From Acholeplasmatales bacterium (lineage in GTDB: Bacteria > Bacillota_I > Bacilli_A > Acholeplasmatales > Anaeroplasmataceae), in NCBI GenBank assembly GCA_016288675.1, contig JAEELC010000130.1:1-10480 (forward strand): DNA of 10,480 bases, read 5' to 3'. The position numbers and the translations under genes were made by a program. Shown here in pieces: positions 1-6,370 of the stretch (the stretch's first letter is position 1; the number at the start of each line of letters is the position of its first letter). The notes beneath the pieces are model-generated. The model had not been told where the DNA came from, did no database searches, and saw only the letters and a program-made list of their open reading frames with translations.

Positions 1-2
1 TA

Positions 3-101
3 TATGTTGTAGTTACATTAGTTATAGTTTTATCAGCATTTGCTGGACGTAAAATTCACAAAAGGAGATTGATTGAAAATGGATATGTTAGAAAAAGGTA
101 G
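3..101 (+). CDS. 3' end of an unidentified membrane protein gene (partial)
   Basis: The reading frame beginning at base 3 is open from the window edge to a TAG at 99-101 and gives 32 residues. It reads as a hydrophobic stretch (VVVTLVIVLSAFAG) followed by a strongly basic tail (RKIHKRRLIENGYVRKR). A last membrane helix followed by a positively charged cytoplasmic end is a common way for integral membrane proteins to finish. It overlaps the start of the next gene by about 23-29 bases, and the ribosome site of that next gene lies inside it, which suggests one transcript. The protein cannot be identified from so short a tail, and a chance open frame is possible because the segment is short. What supports it is the helix-plus-basic-tail composition and the tight overlap. 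Confidence 0.5.
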   Translation, partial: YVVVTLVIVLSAFAGRKIHKRRLIENGYVRKR

Positions 102-1371
102 TCCATATATAGCTGGTACTGTTACAGTTGTAGGATTATTACTTTTCTTATTATTTGGATACCTAATCGGTAGAAAAAGAATACGCAAAGCGATTCAAGC
201 TCCTACACTTCTATTCTTCGTTCTAGCTACTGTGGTTTATGAAATAATTTTAGTCGCATTAATAGTTATAATCATCCCTAATGTGATCATTAGAGTTTAT
301 TCAATTCTATATGCTCTATTGTTATTAACTGTAGTTATTATTCAATTAGTATACTTCTTTACTAAATCATATTATGTTAAAGAAGAATATAAAAAGCCAA
401 TGTTTGTAGATCCTGTTGCTGTCACTGGTACAGCAACAGAATCTGAAACTTCTGTTGAAGATATTGAGTCTAATGATGAATTTGAAAAAGGTGCTGATTA
501 TTTTAACTGGTCAACATCTAAATCAAAGAATTCAAAGACAGCAGAAAAAGATGAATCTTATGAGAAATCAACTGATTCTAAGTCTTCAGAAGAAGTTGAG
601 GCTGAAGCTGAAGAAGCAAAAGTTGAAACTTCAGTAGAGGAAACTACACAAGATTCTGAAACCGAAGCAAAAGTTGAAACTCCAGTAGAAGAAACTACAG
701 AAGAATCTGAAGCTGAAGAAGCAAAAGTTGAAACTACTGTAGATGAAACTACACAAGGATCTGCAACTGATGAAGAAAAAGTTGAAACTTCAGTAGAAGA
801 AACTACAGAAGGATCTGCAACTGATGAAGCAAAAGTTGAAACTACTGTAGATGAAACTACACAAGAATCTGAAGCTGAAGCAAAAGCTGAAACTTCAGTA
901 GAAGAAACTACAGAAGATTCTGAAAGTGAAGAAGCTGATATAGAGTATTCAGTAGTAGTTACTTCACAAAAAAATATAACTGAAGAATCTAAACAAGTTA
1001 CGTCATCTAATGAAAATACACTAGAAACTTCTGAAAAATCTGATAATTTTGAATCTACTTTAACAGTTGATGCTAATATAGATTCAAAATCTAATAAAAA
1101 TAAATCATCTATTTTATCTAAGAAAGTTGTTGGTAGTAAGCGTACTTTAGTAAATTCTAGAGTAGTTGTTAAACATACTACAAAAGATCATTTTGAAATT
1201 GATTATGATAAGAATGCTTATGAAGCACCTCGTAAGAAGTTAGTGATTTCTAAAAAAACTAAGACTGCAGTAGAAGAAACTATGCCTAAGAAGAGCGGTC
1301 CTCGTTTTACTATTTATCACGCCTCTGCTAAAACACCTAATAGAAAAATGATGAATGCTAAATTAAAATAA
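73..1371 (+). CDS. Membrane protein with long acidic repeat tail, function unknown
   Basis: The product has 432 residues and I do not recognise the family. Three hydrophobic segments are visible at about residues 13-33, 46-69 and 74-97, with a basic loop RKRIRK between the first two. After residue 105 the protein is hydrophilic. Residues 119-180 are Ser/Glu-rich, residues 182-287 hold six imperfect 17-18-residue units of the type AKVETSVEETTQ followed by an acidic spacer, and residues 288-340 are low-complexity. The last 90 residues turn basic (KKVVGSKRTLV, PRKKLVISKKTKT, NRKMMNAKLK). This charge split suggests a long disordered linker holding a basic end away from the membrane, perhaps for binding nucleic acid, ribosomes or wall polymer; that role is inference. 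A GGAG at 64-67 could serve either TTG 73 (5-base gap) or ATG 79 (11-base gap), so the start is uncertain by two codons. It probably shares a transcript with the overlapping upstream gene and ends at a terminator shared with rqcH. Confidence 0.85.
   Translation: MKMDMLEKGSPYIAGTVTVVGLLLFLLFGYLIGRKRIRKAIQAPTLLFFVLATVVYEIILVALIVIIIPNVIIRVYSILYALLLLTVVIIQLVYFFTKSYYVKEEYKKPMFVDPVAVTGTATESETSVEDIESNDEFEKGADYFNWSTSKSKNSKTAEKDESYEKSTDSKSSEEVEAEAEEAKVETSVEETTQDSETEAKVETPVEETTEESEAEEAKVETTVDETTQGSATDEEKVETSVEETTEGSATDEAKVETTVDETTQESEAEAKAETSVEETTEDSESEEADIEYSVVVTSQKNITEESKQVTSSNENTLETSEKSDNFESTLTVDANIDSKSNKNKSSILSKKVVGSKRTLVNSRVVVKHTTKDHFEIDYDKNAYEAPRKKLVISKKTKTAVEETMPKKSGPRFTIYHASAKTPNRKMMNAKLK
616..933 (+). 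repeat. Six in-frame coding tandem repeats of 51-54 bp
   Basis: Six consecutive units begin at 616, 667, 721, 775, 829 and 880, of 51, 54, 54, 54, 51 and 54 bp. Each encodes (A/E)K(V/A)ET followed by a V(E/D)ETT core, Q or E, and an acidic or Ser-rich spacer. Units alternate in type: 1, 3 and 5 read ETTQ, while 2, 4 and 6 read ETTE, and 3 and 5 share the variant TTVDETTQ. This suggests growth by duplication of two-unit blocks of about 105-108 bp. The GAA/GCA/ACT codon bias leaves a spurious open frame in +1. Confidence 0.93.
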
Positions 1372-1374
1372 CAA

Positions 1375-1419
1375 AAAGGAGATATAAGTATCAATTGCGA
1401 TACTATATCTCCTTTATTT
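1375..1419. terminator. Bidirectional rho-independent terminator between convergent genes
   Basis: The left arm at 1375-1392 (AAAGGAGATATAAGTATC) pairs with the right arm at 1399-1415 (GATACTATATCTCCTTT) through 17 base pairs with one bulged A, around a six-base loop AATTGC. On the plus strand it is followed by a T-rich run that continues into the end of rqcH. On the minus strand it is followed by five T's (complement of 1373-1377). It therefore serves both the repeat-tail membrane protein gene and rqcH. The left arm contains an AAAGGAGAT string that resembles a ribosome site, but no gene starts after it. Confidence 0.9.
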
Positions 1420-3051
1420 TTATTTATTTATTTTTGTTAGAGAATCTATTATTGATTTATTTGGATCAATATAGATTGTTTTCTTATGAGAAATGCTTAC
1501 AAAACATTTCTTTTTACCAGGAATTGATTTAACATATTTAATTTTTGTGTAATTTACTGGTACTGATGAAGAATCTTGTAATGTAGAATAATATGCAGCA
1601 ATATTTGCACAAGTTCTTATATCATTTTCTGTATAATCATCATCTTTCTTTAATAAAACATGACTACCTGGTGCACCCTTTACATGGAACCATAAGTCTT
1701 CCTTACGTGATAAATCATAAGTCACAATTTCATTTTGAACATTATTTTTTCCTACATATATTAATGAACCATCTAAATCAAATGTTAATATACGTGGCTT
1801 TTGAAGCTTAGTTTGCTTCTTTTGAGGAATTAAATAATGCTCTTTTATTAATTCGTCTTGAATTTGAAGTACATCATCTAAAACTTCAGCATGCATTATT
1901 TGTGATTCTAATAATTTAAAGTATTCAATTTCATCATTAGCTTTTGCTAATTCTTCATTAGCATGTATAACAGTATTTTTACTTTTTCTATATTTTTTAA
2001 AATATAGATTAGCATTTTCTTTAACATAAAGCTTTTTATCTAGAGGAATATTTATTTCTTCATTAGTGTAATAGTTTAAGACTTTGATAGAATCACTTTT
2101 TTCTTTAATGTATGAATTTGCCATTAAAAGTTCACCATATAATTTATATGTATCTGCTTTTTTTGTATCTTCAATTTCTTGATATAATTTTTTAATCTTA
2201 TTTTCATCTTTTTTTATAAGCTTTTGCACATAAGATAAGATATTATTTGTTTTAGATTTGATTCTATCATTTAAGCTTTCAGCTTTATAAAAATTATCTA
2301 TTAAAGAAGAATATGATTCATATGTAGTAGAATTATTCTTTTGATAATATGAAATATCTTTTTTAGGCTCAAGAATTAAAGAAGGAATATTTGAATTAAT
2401 TAATTCATATAATTTCTTAACGGGATCATTATCTAAATATGCATCTAAGCATGTTTGATATGAAACACCTAGTAATATTGCACATGTTTCTTTTGGAGAA
2501 TTTGAAGAACTTAGAAGCTTTCTAAATGAATTTAAATCATAGTTAAATGGATTTACTTTTCCTAAAGTATCAGGATATGTATATAAAGAATTAGGCATAA
2601 CGCTTCGCATTTCAGATACACCTATATGTCTTAATGCGTCTAATACATAATTATCCTGTACAACAATAAGATTTGAATATCTTCCCATTATTTCTACGAC
2701 TAGATTTGTACGTGTAAAATCACCTAGTTCATCATAGCGTGATGTTGCAATAGTCATAATACGATCTGTTTCATGTGTCGTAATTGAATCAATTACTGAA
2801 CCTTCAAAATATTTTCTTAATAACATTGTAAAGCTCTTTGGCTCACGTGGAAAGGAGAAGGAGTCTGTTGTTAAATTGATACGTGGAAAATTAGCTGTTA
2901 GTGATATTAAAAGTTTATAGTTAGTTCTCTCACGTCTAATTGTAAATAAGAATTCATTATCACTTACTTCTTGAATTTTATCTATTTTACCTGTAGATAA
3001 ATAGTTTAGTTCATTACTTAATTTATAAAATAATATACCGTCAAGTCCCAT
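1420..3051 (-). CDS. rqcH: RqcH, ribosome-associated quality control factor (NFACT family)
   Basis: The bacterial Rqc2/NEMF homologue binds 60S-like obstructed large ribosomal subunits carrying peptidyl-tRNA and recruits Ala-tRNA to add C-terminal alanine tails that mark stalled chains for degradation. This 543-residue product is slightly shorter than the roughly 570 residues of B. subtilis RqcH. The NFACT-N domain begins GLDGILFYKLSNEL and carries the Asp-Arg pair at 96-97 (TDRIM), equivalent to the tRNA-binding D97/R98 in B. subtilis. The family motif EIMGRYSN is at 120-127. A long charged helical region fits the coiled coil at about 255-320 and 360-400. The NFACT-R domain shows VGKNNVQNE at 433-441 and the hallmark DLWFHVKGAPGSHV at 452-465. 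All key elements are present, so it should be active. The ATG is preceded on the minus strand by GAGGTAA (3058-3064). It is divergent from gmk; these genes also lie close together in B. subtilis. Older names are FbpA or fibronectin-binding protein. Confidence 0.97.
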   Translation of the reverse strand: MGLDGILFYKLSNELNYLSTGKIDKIQEVSDNEFLFTIRRERTNYKLLISLTANFPRINLTTDSFSFPREPKSFTMLLRKYFEGSVIDSITTHETDRIMTIATSRYDELGDFTRTNLVVEIMGRYSNLIVVQDNYVLDALRHIGVSEMRSVMPNSLYTYPDTLGKVNPFNYDLNSFRKLLSSSNSPKETCAILLGVSYQTCLDAYLDNDPVKKLYELINSNIPSLILEPKKDISYYQKNNSTTYESYSSLIDNFYKAESLNDRIKSKTNNILSYVQKLIKKDENKIKKLYQEIEDTKKADTYKLYGELLMANSYIKEKSDSIKVLNYYTNEEINIPLDKKLYVKENANLYFKKYRKSKNTVIHANEELAKANDEIEYFKLLESQIMHAEVLDDVLQIQDELIKEHYLIPQKKQTKLQKPRILTFDLDGSLIYVGKNNVQNEIVTYDLSRKEDLWFHVKGAPGSHVLLKKDDDYTENDIRTCANIAAYYSTLQDSSSVPVNYTKIKYVKSIPGKKKCFVSISHKKTIYIDPNKSIIDSLTKINK

Positions 3052-3072
3052 ATTAGTTACCTCGCTTGTATT

Positions 3073-3105
3073 ATTATATCATATAAACGCTTTCATTATA
3101 ATCAA
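3073..3105 (-). promoter_or_regulatory. Candidate sigma-A promoter of rqcH
   Basis: On the minus strand TTGATT (complement of 3100-3105) is followed after 16 bp by TATGAT (complement of 3078-3083), about 27 bp before the rqcH start codon. A consensus TATAAT (complement of 3073-3078) overlaps the second element but has no good -35 at 17 bp. Either could be the -10. Confidence 0.5.
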
Positions 3106-3118
3106 AAATTCGTACCCC

Positions 3119-3154
3119 TTTTCATATAAAATAATTTGTGATAAACTATATAAA
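3119..3154 (+). promoter_or_regulatory. Weak candidate promoter region of gmk-rpoZ
   Basis: An AT-rich stretch holds TATATAAA at 3147-3154, usable as a -10, about 23 bases before the gmk start codon. The best upstream match, TTTTCA at 3119-3124, is too far away (22 bp) for a standard sigma-A pair. The divergent layout requires a promoter here, but its exact elements are not clear. The gmk ribosome site GAGGT is at 3163-3167, nine bases before ATG. Confidence 0.3.
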
Positions 3155-3176
3155 AGGAATTTGAGGTAATATTAGT

Positions 3177-3824
3177 ATGAAACTAAACGATAAAGGATTA
3201 TTGGTTGTATTATCTGGACCTTCCGGAGTAGGTAAAGGTACAGTAAGAAAAGCATTATTTGATATGCCTGACCAAAATTTTGTTTATAGCGTATCTATGA
3301 CAACTCGAAAGATGCGTCCTGGCGAGGTAGATGGTAAAGATTATTACTTTGTATCTCGTGAAGAATTCGAAAAGCGTATTGAAGATGGAAAATTCCTTGA
3401 ACACGCTGAATTCGTAGGAAATTATTATGGAACTCCACTTGATGAAGTTAATAAACAATTGGATAACGGTAAAGAAGTTATTCTTGAAATAGAAGTTGAA
3501 GGTGCTCTACAAGTTAGAGACAAAGTAAAGGATGCAGTTTTTATCTTCTTAGTTCCACCTTCAAAGGAAGCTTTATATAATAGATTAAAGCGTCGTGGTA
3601 CTGAATCTGAAGAAGTAATACAAGAACGTATTGCTAAAGCTAATCGTGAATTTAAGCTTGCATATAAATATGACTATATCGTTGTAAACGATGAAGTTAA
3701 TAATGCAGCTGATCGTATTATGGCAATTATCCGTGCTGAGCATGCAAAGACATGGAGATCAATCCATAAGTATGAAGAATTATTAGACATGAAAGATGAT
3801 AAAAATAAAGGAGATAACAAATAA
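3177..3824 (+). CDS. gmk: Guanylate kinase
   Basis: Cytoplasmic enzyme that phosphorylates GMP (or dGMP) with ATP to GDP, essential for GTP supply and for recycling GMP. The 215-residue product has the P-loop GPSGVGKGT at 14-22, then the GMP-binding region with SVSMTTRKMRPGEVDGKDYYF (from about residue 38) and the FLEHAEFVGNYYGTP segment that closes over GMP. VILEIEVEGALQVR is the conserved strand that normally reads LEIDVQGA, and RLKRRGTESEE is the lid. It is complete and about ten residues longer than the B. subtilis enzyme because of a charged tail, DMKDDKNKGDNK. That tail also carries the AAGGAG ribosome site of rpoZ. Its TAA overlaps the rpoZ ATG by one base, so the two are translationally coupled. 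The ATG has a well-placed GAGGT. Confidence 0.98.
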   Translation: MKLNDKGLLVVLSGPSGVGKGTVRKALFDMPDQNFVYSVSMTTRKMRPGEVDGKDYYFVSREEFEKRIEDGKFLEHAEFVGNYYGTPLDEVNKQLDNGKEVILEIEVEGALQVRDKVKDAVFIFLVPPSKEALYNRLKRRGTESEEVIQERIAKANREFKLAYKYDYIVVNDEVNNAADRIMAIIRAEHAKTWRSIHKYEELLDMKDDKNKGDNK

Positions 3825-4243
3825 TGAAAAAAACAAATAAAGAGGGTATGCGTTACCCATCAATTGATGAATTAGTTAATAAGACAGATACATTTACAAG
3901 AGAAGATGGTAGTGTACATGCTAAGCAACATACTAAATATCAATTAGCATATATCGCTGCTAAGAGAGGTCATCTAATTGAAGAAGATGAACGTAGAAAA
4001 GAGAAATTATTAACTAACCATAGCGATGATGATATTTTTGCTGAAGCAGAATTAAATCGTGAAGAAGAAAACGATAGACAAAATCTTTGCGTTAAGCCTG
4101 TAGGTATCGCTCTTGAAGAATATTTAAGAGGTGAATTACACTGCTCATTTAAGTCTAATGACTTATCTGTTAAAAAGGCTGAAGAAAAGCTTGAACAAGA
4201 AATCGCTCAAGAAGATACAACTTCAAATGAAGAAAATAAGTAA
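3824..4243 (+). CDS. rpoZ: RNA polymerase omega subunit, enlarged form
   Basis: Omega wraps the C-terminal part of the beta' subunit and aids assembly of RNA polymerase. The diagnostic blocks are MRYPSIDELVNKTD (9-22), KYQLAYIAAKRGHLI (38-52) and KPVGIALEEYLRGEL (91-105). The protein is unusual in size: 139 residues against 67 in B. subtilis and 91 in E. coli. About 15 residues (TFTREDGSVHAKQHT, 23-37) are inserted where the family normally runs NKxDSKY. A long acidic linker (53-88) sits before the KPVGIALEE block, and a 34-residue acidic tail follows. The frame is intact and the position right after gmk, with a one-base overlap and AAGGAG at 3808-3813, is the classical context, so identity is firm. 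A terminator follows nine bases after the stop. Confidence 0.94.
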   Translation: MKKTNKEGMRYPSIDELVNKTDTFTREDGSVHAKQHTKYQLAYIAAKRGHLIEEDERRKEKLLTNHSDDDIFAEAELNREEENDRQNLCVKPVGIALEEYLRGELHCSFKSNDLSVKKAEEKLEQEIAQEDTTSNEENK

Positions 4244-4251
4244 TGAAATAT

Positions 4252-4280
4252 AAAAGCGATTTTTATCGCTTTTTATTTTT
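4252..4280 (+). terminator. Rho-independent terminator after gmk-rpoZ
   Basis: AAAAGCGAT (4252-4260) pairs perfectly with ATCGCTTTT (4265-4273) around a TTTT loop, followed by TATTTTTT. It ends the gmk-rpoZ unit. Since no clear promoter lies between it and uvrC, uvrC may depend partly on readthrough. Confidence 0.88.
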
Positions 4281-4281
4281 T

Positions 4282-4299
4282 AAGGAGGTGTGAACTGTG
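4282..4299 (+). promoter_or_regulatory. Near-perfect ribosome site that fixes a GTG start for uvrC
   Basis: AAGGAGGTG (4282-4290) is an almost full complement of the 16S 3' end and lies eight bases (from AGGAGG) before GTG 4297. There is no in-frame ATG near the start, so the GTG start is well supported. The site begins immediately after the T-run of the preceding terminator. Confidence 0.88.
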
Positions 4300-6069
4300 A
4301 ATGAGAATATTAAAGAAAAATTAAAACTATTACCAGAAAAGCCTGGATGTTATATGTATAGAGATATTAAAGGTGAGATTATATATGTAGGTAAAGCTAA
4401 AATATTAAAAAATCGTGTTAAATCTTATTTTACAGGCTCACACAACGCTAAGACTACTAAATTAGTAAGTGAAATTAATGATGTTGAGTGGATTACAGTT
4501 AATAATCCTGTTGAATGCTTAGTTCTTGAAATAAATTTAATAAAAAAGCATAATCCTCGTTTCAACATTATGCTTACTGATGATAAGACATATCCTTATA
4601 TATTACTTACAAATGAGGCTCATCCTCGTCTTATTGTAGTTAGAACATTACATAAAACCCAACGTGATGGTAAATATTTTGGCCCATTTCCTAATGTTTA
4701 TGCTGCACGTAAAACATGTGATTTATTAAATAAAATATATCCATTAAGAAAATGCAGATATATTCCTGATAAAGAATGTTTATATTATCATATGCATCAA
4801 TGCTTAGGTCCTTGTATTATTAATGAAAATTTTGATTATGAGCCTTATAAGAAAGCTATAATATCTTTCTTAAATGGTAATACTGATGAGATTATTAATA
4901 ATTTAAAAGCTAAGATGGAGGATGCTAGTAATAATTTAGATTTTGAAAAAGCTATAGAATATAGAAATCTTATTAATGATATTAGTCAAACAACTACTAA
5001 ACAAATTATTTCTACATCTGATTTAGCTAGTAAAGATTTATTTGGTTTTTATCATGATGATGAAGAAATCTCTGCTCATATTATGTATGTAAGAAATGGT
5101 AGTATACAAGAGAATTATCATACAATATTTTCATATGTAGGAGATTATAGTGAAGCTATATATAATTTCATTTCTAATTTCTATACAGATGATAAATTTA
5201 AGCCACGTGAAGTTATTGTTGATGATATTAATATTGATGATATAAATGAGATAAAAGAAACTTTAAATATTAATATTACAGTACCACAAAAGGGAATGAA
5301 GCGTGAACTTTTAGATTTAGCTAATGAGAACGCAAAAAAAGATTTTGTTTTAAACCATAATTTATACCAAAATAAAGCTTTAAAGAGACTTGATACTGTT
5401 GATGAATTAGGTAAATTACTTGATATACCTACTCCTAATTATATTGAAGCTTTTGATAACTCCAATCTTTTTGGAGAATATCCTGTTTCTGCAATGGTTG
5501 TTTATAGAAATGGTAAAAAGAGTCCTAAGGAATATAGAAAGTATCATATAAAAACTGTAATTGGTGAAAATGATTATGCTTCTATGAAGGAAGTTGTATA
5601 TAGAAGATATTTACGCTTAGCATTAGAGCATAAAGATTTTCCTGATTTAATTGTTATGGATGGTGGAGCTATCCAAGTTAATGCTTGTCTTGAAACTCTA
5701 GAAAGCTTAAAGATAAAGATTCCTGTATGTGGTCTTGAAAAGGATGATAAGCATACATTTAGAGCTATTATATATAATGGTAAAGAAATAATATTAGATA
5801 AGCATAGTGATTTATATTTATTCTTAGTTAATATTTCACAAACAGTGCATGATTATGCTATATCTTTTTTTAGAAGTCAAAAGGGTAAAGGTATTTTTTC
5901 TTCATTACTTGATGGAATTAAAGGCGTAGGACCTAAGAAAAAAGAAGCTATTCTTAAAAAATTTGTATCAATTGATAATATGTGTAATGGTACAATAGAA
6001 GATTATAAAGAGATTGGTATCAATGAAGAATTAAGAGAAAAAATAATAGAACATTTAACCACTAATTAA
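4297..6069 (+). CDS. uvrC: UvrABC system protein C, excision nuclease subunit
   Basis: UvrC joins the UvrB-DNA complex at bulky lesions and makes the 3' then 5' incisions of nucleotide excision repair. The 590-residue product is full length. The N-terminal GIY-YIG nuclease shows GCYMY (17-21), IYVGKAKILKNRVKSYF (29-45) with Tyr30 and Arg40, and Glu78 in the LEINLIKKHNPRFN block. Four cysteines at 153, 161, 169 and 173 (spacing 7-7-3) match the iron-sulfur ligand region described for E. coli UvrC. A UVR/UvrB-binding motif lies at about 203-230. The RNase H-like 5' nuclease keeps EAFDNSN with Asp387, VMDGG with Asp455, and His518 before the DYAISFF segment. The C-terminus has the double helix-hairpin-helix (IKGVGPKKKEAIL, 541-553, then GINEELREKI). 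All catalytic residues I can place are present. It is the third gene in the same direction after gmk-rpoZ, separated by a terminator. A terminator overlaps its 3' end. Confidence 0.98.
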   Translation: MNENIKEKLKLLPEKPGCYMYRDIKGEIIYVGKAKILKNRVKSYFTGSHNAKTTKLVSEINDVEWITVNNPVECLVLEINLIKKHNPRFNIMLTDDKTYPYILLTNEAHPRLIVVRTLHKTQRDGKYFGPFPNVYAARKTCDLLNKIYPLRKCRYIPDKECLYYHMHQCLGPCIINENFDYEPYKKAIISFLNGNTDEIINNLKAKMEDASNNLDFEKAIEYRNLINDISQTTTKQIISTSDLASKDLFGFYHDDEEISAHIMYVRNGSIQENYHTIFSYVGDYSEAIYNFISNFYTDDKFKPREVIVDDINIDDINEIKETLNINITVPQKGMKRELLDLANENAKKDFVLNHNLYQNKALKRLDTVDELGKLLDIPTPNYIEAFDNSNLFGEYPVSAMVVYRNGKKSPKEYRKYHIKTVIGENDYASMKEVVYRRYLRLALEHKDFPDLIVMDGGAIQVNACLETLESLKIKIPVCGLEKDDKHTFRAIIYNGKEIILDKHSDLYLFLVNISQTVHDYAISFFRSQKGKGIFSSLLDGIKGVGPKKKEAILKKFVSIDNMCNGTIEDYKEIGINEELREKIIEHLTTN

Positions 6070-6084
6070 TTTAGTGGTTTTTTT
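6057..6084 (+). terminator. Rho-independent terminator of uvrC
   Basis: AACCACTAA (6057-6065) pairs with TTAGTGGTT (6071-6079) around a five-base loop and runs into a T-tract ending at 6084. The left arm lies in the last codons of uvrC and the stop codon is in the loop region. Confidence 0.88.
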
Positions 6085-6272
6085 AATTTTGTAGTAACAT
6101 GTAAAACACCTAAAAGTTTATTTTTAAGAATTAAGATGCTTTTATTTTATTTTCAACAAATAAAGAAACAAAACTATCGAATGGGATGTTGTTAGAAGCA
6201 AGAATTAAATATGATAGTATAACATTGTATAATTGGATGCTTAAAAATATTGTAATTATTGATTGTTAATAT
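6085..6272. other. Noncoding AT-rich stretch after uvrC, no gene recognised
   Basis: No convincing gene lies between the uvrC terminator and the first inverted repeat at 6273. The longest plausible frame (6135-6269, 44 codons between stops, with ATG at 6186) contains KETKLSNGMLLEARI and LYNWMLKN. It has no ribosome site and no recognisable family, and may be a gene remnant. The region precedes a decayed gene and could have come with it. Confidence 0.45.
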
Positions 6273-6287
6273 GAGTAATATTTACTC
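6273..6287. repeat. Inverted repeat GAGTAA-TAT-TTACTC overlapping a -35 element
   Basis: Perfect six-base arms at 6273-6278 and 6282-6287 with a three-base spacer. It overlaps the putative -35 box TTTACT (6281-6286) of the promoter for the decayed precursor gene, the position expected for an operator. Regulatory function is inference. Confidence 0.55.
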
Positions 6288-6309
6288 TTATTATAAATTA
6301 TGTTAAAAT
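6281..6309 (+). promoter_or_regulatory. Candidate promoter of the decayed precursor/immunity unit
   Basis: TTTACT (6281-6286), a 17-bp spacer, then TAAAAT (6304-6309) preceded by TGT (6301-6303), an extended -10. The geometry is ideal for a sigma-A promoter. Transcription would begin near 6316, leaving an approximately 60-base leader before the SD-like AAAGGG at 6375-6380. It has the same -10 and TGN extension as the promoter at 7241-7269. Confidence 0.6.
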
Positions 6310-6341
6310 TTTAATAACAATGTTTATTGTGATTTTAACAT
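6300..6341. repeat. Long interrupted dyad spanning the -10 box and transcript start
   Basis: Outer arms ATGTTAAAAT (6300-6309) and ATTTTAACAT (6332-6341) are perfect ten-base inverted repeats. Inside them ACAAT (6317-6321) and ATTGT (6326-6330) form a second pair around GTTT. The left outer arm contains the -10 box. There is no T-run behind it, so it is not a standard terminator. It may be an operator, or in part a hairpin at the 5' end of the leader RNA. Confidence 0.6.
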
Positions 6342-6344
6342 TAA

Positions 6345-6361
6345 ACCAAAGTATATTTGGT
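6345..6361. repeat. Inverted repeat ACCAAA-GTATA-TTTGGT in the leader
   Basis: Perfect six-base arms at 6345-6350 and 6356-6361 with a five-base spacer, four bases downstream of the larger dyad and 14 bases before an SD-like AAAGGG. It could be a second operator or an RNA hairpin in the leader. Confidence 0.5.
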
Positions 6362-6370
6362 ACAAAATCT

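Noticed and set aside
416..637. Open frame of 73 codons inside the acidic repeat protein gene
   Set aside because: It is a +1-frame shadow caused by the GAA/GCA/ACT codon bias of the repeat region; no ribosome site and a low-complexity Leu/Lys/Gln product.
1375..1383. AAAGGAGAT resembling a ribosome site after the repeat protein gene
   Set aside because: It is one arm of the bidirectional terminator and no start codon with an open frame follows.
6135..6269. 44-codon frame with GMLLEARIKYDSITLYNWMLKN after uvrC
   Set aside because: The spacing faintly recalls the N-terminal helix-turn-helix of AbiEi-type antitoxins, but it is too short, lacks a ribosome site and keeps no definite motif, so I do not call a gene.
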